Shown here: positions 1 through 5,718 of the stretch, one piece after another
How positions within the stretch are numbered: position 1 is the stretch's first letter
Layout: every line of letters starts with the position of its first letter
From: a candidate division WOR-3 bacterium
GTDB lineage: Bacteria; SDB-A
Direction of reading: 5' to 3'
Assembly: GCA_016926475.1 (NCBI GenBank)
Contig: JAFGON010000002.1
Coordinates: 1 to 5,718, forward strand
DNA length: 5,718 nt
The notes under the pieces: generated by a model
What the model was told of the DNA's origin: nothing
Database searches by the model: none
What the model saw: the letters and a program-made list of their open reading frames with translations, nothing else
Translations under genes and position numbers: made by a program

Positions 1-585
1 GAAAATTCACTTAAAGAGATCGCCTGTGGAAATTACAGACTCGAGAAAAGAATAAAATTGAAAATTGAAGGACACCCCGAAGCACTTAACGACATAGTCA
101 TTATGCCGGAGATTTCCTTCAGGGTGATCAACCTTCTCATTTTTGTCAACGATCATTTTCTGACGGAAGTTGTTGGAGACGGTGTGATAGTTTCAACACC
201 CACGGGTTCCACAGCTTACTCTCTCTCGGCGGGAGGCCCGATTATCTGCCCTGAAATGGAAGGGCTGGTCATAAACTCGATTTCACCGCATTCTCTGTCT
301 CTCAGACCTATAGTCGTACCATCAAAATCCGAAGTCAAAGTCACCCTGTGCAGTGAATCAGCCATCGTGGCGATAGATGGTCAAAAAGCTGCAAAAATCC
401 ATAAAGGAGACCAAATAAAAATAAAGAAATCAGATAACTACACCACTCTTTTAAAACTGACCAGTTTGGATTATTTTTCAACTCTGCGGACTAAACTCAA
501 ATTGGGCGATACAAAAATGAGAACTAGTTGCGATGGTTGTAAAAAAAGAGCCCAATGCCCGTTTTTTAACATCGACGATGATTAA
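1..585 (+). CDS. nadK: NAD kinase (ATP-NAD kinase), 3' part of gene
   Basis: Cytoplasmic enzyme that phosphorylates NAD to NADP, the only route to NADP in most bacteria. The frame is open from base 1, so the gene is 5'-truncated by the window edge; 194 codons remain, and the N-terminal GGDG-containing domain is missing. Seen in the C-terminal part (window codon numbers): the substrate-binding ALND motif (28-31), the family hallmark TPTGSTAY followed by SLSAGGPI (66-81), PHSLSLRP near 97-104, and AIDGQ near 122-126. These match the NadK beta-sandwich domain closely. TTG at base 58 is internal, because conserved family sequence continues upstream of it. After the usual family end (DYFSTLRTKLK) the protein carries about 20 extra residues with Cys 177, 180 and 186 (C-x2-C-x5-C), which is unusual. 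The stop overlaps the recN start. Identification is very secure; the role of the tail is unknown. Confidence 0.96.
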   Translation, partial: ENSLKEIACGNYRLEKRIKLKIEGHPEALNDIVIMPEISFRVINLLIFVNDHFLTEVVGDGVIVSTPTGSTAYSLSAGGPIICPEMEGLVINSISPHSLSLRPIVVPSKSEVKVTLCSESAIVAIDGQKAAKIHKGDQIKIKKSDNYTTLLKLTSLDYFSTLRTKLKLGDTKMRTSCDGCKKRAQCPFFNIDDD

Positions 586-2218
586 GTCAATCAGAATCAA
601 AAATATCGCGACCATAAAAAACGTCGAGATACTGTTTGACAAAGGGCTGAATATAATAACAGGAGAAACCGGCGCGGGTAAGTCGCTGATATTTGACGCT
701 GTATCTCTCGCTTTAGCGCTGGAAACCGGCAGGAGATCCTTTAAAAATTCCGGTTATTCTACAGAGGTTTCATTGATCTTAGAAGACTCCGACGGAAGTG
801 TAAACGTCGTCGAAGTCAAGTTGCCGAAAAAAGGAAAAATCGAAAGAGCTTTAAATGGAAAGCCTCTCCAGGCTGATGATGTCCGTCTTTTTTCGCTGAA
901 TTCTGTTATGATGTTCGGACAAAACAAGATGAGCGAACTTCTCGGATCTGAGCATTTTCACGAATATCTCGATTATTTCTCTCAAAACGATTTTCTACTA
1001 CGCTCTTATGCCGAGTTTTACGAGGAATATAAGAATCTTAATAGGGAACTTTCAAGACTTTTAAGAGAAAAAGAGACTGACGAAGAACGAAAGAAACTGG
1101 CCGAATACGAATTGGAAGAATTGAACGGGATCTCCCCCAAGCAAGGAGAATGGGACGAGTTGAATTCGGCCATAAAAAAATTGGAGAATTTCGAGTATAT
1201 CAAACTCCACCTCAAATCTTGCGAGGAAATAACCGGTTCTTCAGAAAACAGCATGTTCTCACAGATCAAACAACTCAGAAACGAAGTAATCCAGCTCGCG
1301 AGAATAGACTCCGCCTACGACGAATTAAACGACCTCGTAAACCAGCTTTCACTCGTCCGAGATGAATTGGATGTTTCACTGTCGAAATTTTCCGACTTTG
1401 AATTTGACACGGAGACGCTCTCTTCTCTAAGGGAAAGAAGGGACATCCTTCATAGAGCGATTAAAAAATTCGGTGGTACATTCGAAAACATGATGAAAAG
1501 AGCAGATGAATTACGCGATTTTCTTTCCTCGTCTTTCGTGACCGCAGAGAATATAGAAAAGGTTAGACAAACGCTCAAGTCAGTAGAAAAAAAAGTCCTT
1601 GAACTGTTGGAAGAAATCAGCAGTAAAAGAAAAATAAACTCCGCTGTATTGACAGAAGAAATTTCGCGTATGTTGGAATCTCTTGGCTTCAAAGAAGCTA
1701 GGTTCGATGTACGGGTGGAAGACAAAAAAAAGGGCGAATACAATATAAACGGAATTCTTTTTGACGAGACTGGAAGAGACGATGTAGACTTTCTTTTTTC
1801 GGCCAACCCGGACATTTCAATGAAATCCTTGCACAAGGTGGTTTCTGGTGGGGAACTTTCGAGGATAGCTCTCGCCATCCAGACCATAACAATGAAAAAA
1901 AGACTTTTGCCCGTAGTAGTGTTCGACGAAATAGATATCGGGATTTCAGGCAAAACCGCCCGAGCCGTGGGAAAATACCTTTCTTTGATGTCCTCTTCCC
2001 GTCAAGTGATAGTTATAACTCACCTACCGCAAATAGCTTCCCTCGCAGATCACTACATAGAAGTTCAAAAAAGCGTTTCAGCTAAAAAATCGGAAACTTT
2101 CGTACAATACGCCAACGGAAAAGAAGACAGGATAAGAGCTGTGGCATCTCTGGCGAGCGGAAAGGCTTTGACAAAAGAAGCCATGGAATATGCTGAAAGT
2201 CTGATCGAATCAAAATGA
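578..2218 (+). CDS. recN: DNA repair protein RecN (SMC-like ATPase)
   Basis: SMC-like ATPase that acts early in double-strand-break recombination, in the cytoplasm on DNA. It has 546 residues, close to the family norm of about 550. Seen: the N-terminal half of the ABC ATPase head with Walker A GETGAGKS (29-36); a Q-loop region FGQNKM (113-118); a central charged helical stretch (about 140-360) consistent with the short RecN coiled coil; then the C-terminal head half with signature SGGELSR (423-429), Walker B VVVFDE (D450, E451) and the H-loop region ITHLPQIASLADH. The ATG at 578 is chosen because it puts Walker A about 30 residues from the start, as in other RecN proteins; an in-frame ATG at 533 would add 15 unsupported residues. 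There is no Shine-Dalgarno sequence before 578, and the start overlaps the nadK stop by 8 bp, so translational coupling is likely. nadK-recN is a recurrent bacterial gene pair. Very secure. Confidence 0.97.
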   Translation: MIKSIRIKNIATIKNVEILFDKGLNIITGETGAGKSLIFDAVSLALALETGRRSFKNSGYSTEVSLILEDSDGSVNVVEVKLPKKGKIERALNGKPLQADDVRLFSLNSVMMFGQNKMSELLGSEHFHEYLDYFSQNDFLLRSYAEFYEEYKNLNRELSRLLREKETDEERKKLAEYELEELNGISPKQGEWDELNSAIKKLENFEYIKLHLKSCEEITGSSENSMFSQIKQLRNEVIQLARIDSAYDELNDLVNQLSLVRDELDVSLSKFSDFEFDTETLSSLRERRDILHRAIKKFGGTFENMMKRADELRDFLSSSFVTAENIEKVRQTLKSVEKKVLELLEEISSKRKINSAVLTEEISRMLESLGFKEARFDVRVEDKKKGEYNINGILFDETGRDDVDFLFSANPDISMKSLHKVVSGGELSRIALAIQTITMKKRLLPVVVFDEIDIGISGKTARAVGKYLSLMSSSRQVIVITHLPQIASLADHYIEVQKSVSAKKSETFVQYANGKEDRIRAVASLASGKALTKEAMEYAESLIESK

Positions 2219-2232
2219 AAAAAGGGGAAAAA

Positions 2233-2721
2233 ATGGAGCTGATAGCTGTTGAAATCGAAAATCCCAAGGGGTATAACCTCGTGATAGGCTCTTCTCATTT
2301 TATTATGACTCCTGAAGATATTGCAGAAGCACTTTTAAAGTCCGTCCCCTCAATCAAATACGGGGTTTCTTTTTGCGAAGCTTCGCCACCCGCTTTGATA
2401 AGAACCGAAAGCAACGACGAAGAGCTGGCCGAACTTTCTCGAATCAACGCCATGTCAATCGGAGCGGGTCATTCTTTCATCATATTCGTGAAAGATTGCT
2501 TTCCGATAAATTTCATCAATTCCATTAAAAACCTTCCGGAAGTTACATGTGTTTACTGCGCTACGGCAAATCCAGTAAAAGTCTTGGCAGTATCCCTCGG
2601 TGATCAAAAGTCTATCATCGGCGTAGCAGACGGAATAAGCCCCAAGGGATTTGAAGGGGACGAAGACAGGATTAAGAGGTTCCAGTTTCTCAGAGACATC
2701 GGATACAAACTCGATTTTTGA
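2233..2721 (+). CDS. Adenosine-specific kinase family protein (PF04008/DUF355)
   Basis: A 162-residue cytoplasmic protein that matches the DUF355 'adenosine-specific kinase' family over its full length, from memory of the family. Motifs seen: GSSHFIMTPEDI (19-30), SVPSIKYG then FCEAS (37-51), INAMSIGAGHSFIIF (71-85), FPIN (90-93), PEV then YCATANPV (102-115), GVADGISPKG (130-139), and a terminal IGYKLDF. The family is small, widespread in archaea and some bacteria, and is thought to bind adenosine or its nucleotides; its cellular role is poorly defined, so the 'kinase' name should be read cautiously. ATG 2233 is preferred: it follows AGGGG with a 5-nt spacer and gives the family's usual start (MELxxVEIExP). 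An upstream in-frame ATG at 2215 overlaps the recN stop (ATGA) and would add six lysine-rich residues. It lies in the same operon as nadK and recN. Family secure, function uncertain. Confidence 0.9.
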   Translation: MELIAVEIENPKGYNLVIGSSHFIMTPEDIAEALLKSVPSIKYGVSFCEASPPALIRTESNDEELAELSRINAMSIGAGHSFIIFVKDCFPINFINSIKNLPEVTCVYCATANPVKVLAVSLGDQKSIIGVADGISPKGFEGDEDRIKRFQFLRDIGYKLDF

Positions 2722-2753
2722 CGAAAAAGCTGTAATTAAACATTTTTACGTTG

Positions 2754-2759
2754 TACAAT
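2754..2759 (+). promoter_or_regulatory. possible -10 element for the PPC-repeat gene
   Basis: TACAAT matches the sigma-70 -10 consensus at five of six positions and lies 30 nt upstream of the start codon at 2790, in the only intergenic gap of the 5' half. The matching -35 is poor: CTGTAA at 2730-2735, 3 of 6, with an 18-nt spacer. The hexamer sits within the 8-bp palindrome TTGTACAA (2751-2758), which could instead be chance in AT-rich DNA. Tentative: the gene may simply be read from the upstream operon, since no convincing terminator separates them. Confidence 0.3.
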
Positions 2760-2778
2760 AATGGCGATCTAATCCCAA

Positions 2779-2785
2779 AAGGAGG
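2779..2785 (+). promoter_or_regulatory. strong ribosome binding site fixing the start of the PPC-repeat gene
   Basis: AAGGAGG is a full anti-16S match, with a short 4-nt spacer to ATG 2790. It is the best Shine-Dalgarno sequence in the window. It decides against the in-frame TTG at 2751, which would place this motif inside the coding region, and against the ATG at 2814, which is too far downstream. Confidence 0.8.
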
Positions 2786-2789
2786 GAAT

Positions 2790-4211
2790 ATGGCTTATGC
2801 TTTTTTATATTTGATGGTTTCTTTTACCGTCAACCCAATAATATCAGGAGATTCAAGGGCGTACACCATCAAAGACGAACCAGTTTATTTCTCTTTTGAA
2901 GCTCAGACTACCGGCTATCTTTCAATGGTTGTGAAATCCGACGAAAATAACACAGATCTGACAATCACAGCCAGGGGACCAAATACCTTTTTTCTTGACA
3001 TGACTCCCTCCGTGATTGACATCGACGCAGGAGGCAACACAGGTCTCGAACAGGCTCTTTTCACCATACCTTCCCCAGGCGTGTATTATTTTATCGTCAA
3101 CCCTTATACACCTCTTAACAATGATCAGCAATTTGTAATGTTTTCATGGTTTCACGAGACGAACAATCTCATAGATTTCACTGAACCTATAATAATCGAA
3201 GAAAATTCGATAGAAGACATGCAGAACCTGTCAGGAACGCTTAACACGACAAAACCTTTGGCTGTTTTTCAACCCCGGGGTTACGACGGGGAAAAGAACC
3301 TCGCTTTCTTCAGGGTTGAAGCCAGCGAAGATGTGGTTTTCGAACTCTACTCCGAGGACAACTTCGTCTCGTATCTGCTTCAGTCTGATTTAGACATAGA
3401 AGGAAACGCCGGCATAGAAGAATTGCTCTACTTCACGGGATCAAAAAAAGCTTTTGCGGTTGTAAAACCCTACTCTTTGAGCGACACAACAGAGATTTTC
3501 TTCAACTTGTACTTTGAAGCTCTCCCTCCCGACGATAAGCTGTTGCTATCTTCAAATCAAGCTGTAGACGAAGCTTATATAGACCCTGAGAACAACTCAA
3601 TGGCTTACATATACGAGCTTACTATACCAGATGATGGATTGTCTGAAGTGAATCTATCTTCTGATGACGCGGACATGGTCTTGATGGCGTTTAGCGAAGA
3701 TACATTTTACGTCTCCGATTATGATATCGACGGAAACACTGGAGAAGAAAAGTTAATACTCACCGGTGGGGAGTATTTCATGGTCGTCACAAACAACCAA
3801 AATTCAAGGCAATACGCCGATTTCACCATTGAAGTCGTCCATCATCAAGATACGGACGCTTCAAGATCTAACGCTATCCCACTTAAACTCGGAATAAGAA
3901 ACAACGGAGAAATAACCTACGAAAACTTCGACTTCCAGGATTATTACGTTTTCACCGCCGATCAAAAAGCGACATACACAATCGAATCTATGGGTTTGAC
4001 AGGAGAAGGCGATCTTATAATGTCTCTCGAAAATGAAAATGGCGAATTACTGCAGCAATCTGACATCGACAACAACGGCAATCCGACAAACGAAATATGC
4101 ACAATCGAACTTGACAGGGGGGATAAAATTTTTGTAAAAGTTTATCCATACGCTGAATACGAAGGTCTATTCACTGATTGTCAGTATTATATCGTTCTCA
4201 CAATGGAATGA
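2790..4211 (+). CDS. Probable exported protein with four PPC-like (pre-peptidase C-terminal) repeats
   Basis: A 473-residue protein with no enzyme motif that I recognise. Residues 2-17 are hydrophobic (AYAFLYLMVSF region), suggesting an export signal or membrane anchor, though the usual basic residues before it are absent. The rest is beta-rich and acidic and divides into four units of about 110-120 residues. Each contains a D-x-D-x-x-G-N-x-G-x-E-like turn (starting at D77, D200, D310 and D425), followed by a strand typical of PPC domains, such as YYFIVNPY, AFAVVKPY, YFMVV or IFVKVYPY. In the fourth copy the second Gly is lost (GNPTNE). PPC domains are usually C-terminal accessories of secreted proteases and often bind calcium or aid folding or binding; here they make up the whole protein. 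There is no C-terminal anchor, sorting tail or second transmembrane segment. It could be a surface or envelope binding protein. Confident in fold type and likely export; function unknown. Confidence 0.75.
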   Translation: MAYAFLYLMVSFTVNPIISGDSRAYTIKDEPVYFSFEAQTTGYLSMVVKSDENNTDLTITARGPNTFFLDMTPSVIDIDAGGNTGLEQALFTIPSPGVYYFIVNPYTPLNNDQQFVMFSWFHETNNLIDFTEPIIIEENSIEDMQNLSGTLNTTKPLAVFQPRGYDGEKNLAFFRVEASEDVVFELYSEDNFVSYLLQSDLDIEGNAGIEELLYFTGSKKAFAVVKPYSLSDTTEIFFNLYFEALPPDDKLLLSSNQAVDEAYIDPENNSMAYIYELTIPDDGLSEVNLSSDDADMVLMAFSEDTFYVSDYDIDGNTGEEKLILTGGEYFMVVTNNQNSRQYADFTIEVVHHQDTDASRSNAIPLKLGIRNNGEITYENFDFQDYYVFTADQKATYTIESMGLTGEGDLIMSLENENGELLQQSDIDNNGNPTNEICTIELDRGDKIFVKVYPYAEYEGLFTDCQYYIVLTME

Positions 4212-4218
4212 ATTGAAA

Positions 4219-4291
4219 GGGGCAGTAGCTCAGATGGAAGAGCGCCTCCCTCGCACGGAGGAGGCCGGCGGTTCGAATCCGCTCTGCTCCA
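4219..4291 (+). tRNA. tRNA-Ala, anticodon CGC
   Basis: A complete 73-nt cloverleaf. Acceptor strands 4219-4225 (GGGGCAG) and 4284-4290 (CTGCTCC) pair with the G3:U70 wobble that is the main alanine identity element. The discriminator is A4291. The anticodon stem CCTCC/GGAGG encloses loop CTCGCAC with anticodon CGC at 4252-4254, which reads GCG. The T stem GGCGG/CCGCT encloses TTCGAAT. CCA is not encoded (TTAAG follows), so it must be added by the tRNA nucleotidyltransferase. The gene starts 7 nt after the stop of the PPC-repeat gene. I see no good promoter in that gap; TTGTCA at 4178-4183 resembles a -35 but lacks a good -10. Confidence 0.97.
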
Positions 4292-4327
4292 TTAAGTATT
4301 TCAAAATATGGGCATTGTCTAATTTAA

Positions 4328-4429
4328 AAGCGGTCGGCCTTCGCGTAGGATGTGCCGGAGAACCCCGCCAGAGTCGGGAGACAGCAACGGTATCCAGAGC
4401 ACTCCTGTCGCGAAAAAAGCTGACCGCTT
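4328..4429 (+). ncRNA. ffs: Signal recognition particle RNA, small bacterial (4.5S) type
   Basis: RNA core of the SRP; it binds Ffh and promotes its interaction with FtsY during co-translational targeting to the membrane. About 102 nt folding into one long hairpin. The ends pair over 11 bp (4328-4338 with 4419-4429, one G-U). Inner helices follow: 4340-4345 with 4409-4414, 4347-4350 with 4403-4406, 4352-4355 with 4399-4402, 4357-4359 with 4393-4395, and 4362-4364 with 4389-4391. The apex is the conserved Ffh-binding helix 8: CCAG on the 5' side, AGCAA on the 3' side, and a GGGA tetraloop (4376-4379, GNRA class) closed by GTC/GAC. It lies directly upstream of dnaX, as in Bacillus and other bacteria. 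No Alu domain is present. Exact ends are inferred from pairing. TAATTT at 4320-4325 is a weak -10 candidate; otherwise the RNA would be cut from a longer transcript. Confidence 0.92.
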
Positions 4430-4433
4430 AAAA

Positions 4434-4438
4434 AAGGA
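4434..4438 (+). promoter_or_regulatory. ribosome binding site of dnaX
   Basis: AAGGA lies 6 nt before ATG 4445 and only 4 nt after the 3' end of the SRP RNA closing helix. It supports the ATG at 4445 as the dnaX start. It also means that mature SRP RNA and a translatable dnaX leader could both come from a single cleavage at about 4430. Confidence 0.7.
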
Positions 4439-4444
4439 AACACG

Positions 4445-5718
4445 ATGAATGTTGGATACTTGATTCTCGCAAGAAAACTCAGACCTGCGAACTTTGACGA
4501 CCTCATAGGGCAAAAACACGTGGTAGAGACACTTAAAAACGCTTTGGACAAAGGTAAAATTGCGCAAGCCTATCTTTTTTCGGGTCCAAGGGGCATCGGT
4601 AAAACGACAGCGGCGAGGATACTTTCCAAATCTATTAACTGCGAACAGGGCGTTTCTTCCAAACCATGCAACAAATGCACCACCTGCAGGGCGATTTCCG
4701 AGTCGAGATTTCAGGATGTTGTAGAAATTGACGGAGCTTCAAACAGGGGAGTGGACGATATACGGTCCATAAGAGAAAACCTTTTGTACACTCCTATGTC
4801 TAGGGAGAGAATATACATAATTGATGAGGTTCACATGCTGACAAAAGAAGCTTTTAACGCCCTTTTAAAAACGCTTGAAGAGCCTCCCGCCAATACGCGT
4901 TTTATTTTTGCCACAACCGAACCTGAAAAGGTCCCCCAAACTATTATATCCAGGTGTCAGAGATTTGATTTCAAACTTGTCGATGCAAGAACAATTTTCA
5001 ACTATTTGAAAACGGTGTGCGAAAATGAAAACATAGACATCTCGGATAGAGCTCTAGAAGTCATAGTTCGAAAAGCGCAGGGATCTGTTCGTGATTCTTT
5101 AAGTTTACTCGATCAGCTATCTGTATACAGAGAAATCGACGAGAAAAAAGCCAGAGAAGTTTTGGGGGAAGTCGATTTTTCTGAGATAGAAAAGATTATC
5201 ACCGCGATTTCAGAAAATGATCCAAAAGCGGCCATGATTGCTTGCGATAAAATAATTGAAGAAGGCTACCAACCCACGGATATAGCTCATTCAGTGGCAA
5301 TCGCCCTTTTCGAATCTTTAAAGAAAGACTCTCCTCTTCAGAGCATCTCTTCCAAACTCGGTATTGACAGAACGTTGAGGACTCTCGAACTTCTTTCAAA
5401 TTTTCTGAACAGAAATTCAAAACTGTCCCCTGTTGTGAGTCTTGAAATTCTCTTTGCCAGGATTTCAAGAATGGTCGACACAAAAGATATAAAAGACCTG
5501 ATTTTCGGAATTGAAAACAGCAGAATTGAAAACAAAAATGAGAATTCGAAACCTCGGCATGATGCACAAAAGATAAAATCACATGACAAAGACGAAAGCT
5601 TTCAAAATTTTTTATCAAACGTCGGTTCTGACAGTAAAGTTATATACCACTATCTTACAAATTCCAGTGCTGAAGTTTCAGGTGATACTCTTATAATTCA
5701 GTTGCCAAATTCCGGTTA
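4445..5718 (+). CDS. dnaX: DNA polymerase III subunit gamma/tau, 3'-truncated by window
   Basis: ATPase subunit of the replicative clamp loader, which opens the sliding clamp and loads it onto primed DNA. 424 complete codons are visible and the frame is open to the window end. Seen: the family start (LARKLRPANFDDLIGQ), Walker A GPRGIGKT (47-54), a zinc module of Cys 66, 75, 78 and 81, Walker B IIDEVHML (D127, E128), the SRC motif with its arginine finger (169-171, R170), and a sensor-2 region GSVRDSLSLLDQ. The clamp-loader collar domain follows to about residue 360. Next is a hydrophilic N/K/D/E-rich linker (about 367-392), then the start of a tau-type C-terminal domain (FLSNVGSDSKVIYHYL, LIIQLP). 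It is preceded by the SRP RNA and AAGGA. The intact frame into the C-terminal region favours a tau-like full-length product. Very secure. Confidence 0.97.
   Translation, partial: MNVGYLILARKLRPANFDDLIGQKHVVETLKNALDKGKIAQAYLFSGPRGIGKTTAARILSKSINCEQGVSSKPCNKCTTCRAISESRFQDVVEIDGASNRGVDDIRSIRENLLYTPMSRERIYIIDEVHMLTKEAFNALLKTLEEPPANTRFIFATTEPEKVPQTIISRCQRFDFKLVDARTIFNYLKTVCENENIDISDRALEVIVRKAQGSVRDSLSLLDQLSVYREIDEKKAREVLGEVDFSEIEKIITAISENDPKAAMIACDKIIEEGYQPTDIAHSVAIALFESLKKDSPLQSISSKLGIDRTLRTLELLSNFLNRNSKLSPVVSLEILFARISRMVDTKDIKDLIFGIENSRIENKNENSKPRHDAQKIKSHDKDESFQNFLSNVGSDSKVIYHYLTNSSAEVSGDTLIIQLPNSG

Noticed and set aside
58-60. TTG at base 58 as the NadK start
   Set aside because: The frame is open to base 1 and the residues before it fit NadK, so it is internal to a gene cut by the window edge.
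533-577. Upstream ATG giving RecN 15 extra N-terminal residues
   Set aside because: Family alignment places the start at 578, with Walker A about 30 residues in; the extra segment overlaps the nadK tail and has no ribosome binding site.
1450-1953. Long open frame on the minus strand within recN, and similar ones opposite dnaX (5199-5618)
   Set aside because: They are shadows of well-conserved coding genes on the plus strand, with no ribosome binding sites and no recognisable products.
2722-2750. Possible terminator between the kinase-family gene and the PPC gene (CGAAAAA ... TTTTTACG)
   Set aside because: The stem is almost all A-T, interrupted by bulges, and is not followed by a T-run; too weak to call.
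4291-4330. Integration site at the tRNA-Ala 3' end
   Set aside because: No repeat of the tRNA 3' end and no integrase gene are visible; the sequence downstream is core SRP RNA and dnaX.
4213-4431. Open frame running through the tRNA and SRP RNA
   Set aside because: It is entirely explained by two structured RNA genes; the apparent protein has no codon logic of its own.
5141-5150. A6G run in dnaX as a programmed frameshift site like that of E. coli
   Set aside because: The run is phased AAA AAA G rather than A AAA AAG, sits at about residue 234 in the collar region, far before the linker where gamma would end, and has no obvious pairing element next to it.

Overview
The window is bacterial chromosomal DNA. 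The evidence is a bacterial-type small SRP RNA, dnaX, recN and nadK, all on the + strand and tightly packed. The DNA is moderately AT-rich, and AGA/AGG and ATA codons are common. No single gene fixes the taxon. An adenosine-specific-kinase (DUF355-type) gene, common in archaea and in deep-branching or thermophilic bacteria, and a stand-alone PPC-repeat exported protein make an uncultured candidate-phylum bacterium plausible. That is a low-confidence inference.

Layout: (1) 1-585 is the 3' part of an NAD kinase gene, whose 5' end lies outside the window. (2) recN (578-2218) overlaps the nadK stop by 8 bp. (3) An adenosine-specific-kinase family gene (2233-2721) follows, either coupled by an ATGA overlap or started 14 nt later with its own ribosome binding site. 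These three form one apparent operon. (4) After a 68-nt gap with a possible weak promoter and a strong ribosome binding site comes a 473-residue, probably exported protein (2790-4211) made of four PPC-like beta-sandwich repeats and no recognisable enzyme domain. (5) Seven nt after its stop lies tRNA-Ala(CGC) (4219-4291). Next comes the 4.5S-type SRP RNA (about 4328-4429), then, 15 nt later, dnaX (4445 onward), which runs off the end of the window.

The genes are mostly core functions: NADP supply, recombinational repair, purine-nucleotide binding, protein targeting and the replication clamp loader. SRP RNA next to dnaX is a known arrangement in several bacterial groups. I see no mobile element, CRISPR array, defence system or clearly new system. 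The points most worth checking are the four-repeat PPC protein, a three-cysteine tail on NAD kinase, a non-consensus base in the otherwise conserved SRP RNA symmetric loop, and the terminator-free chain PPC gene - tRNA - SRP RNA - dnaX. There is no gene-free stretch above 300 bases.
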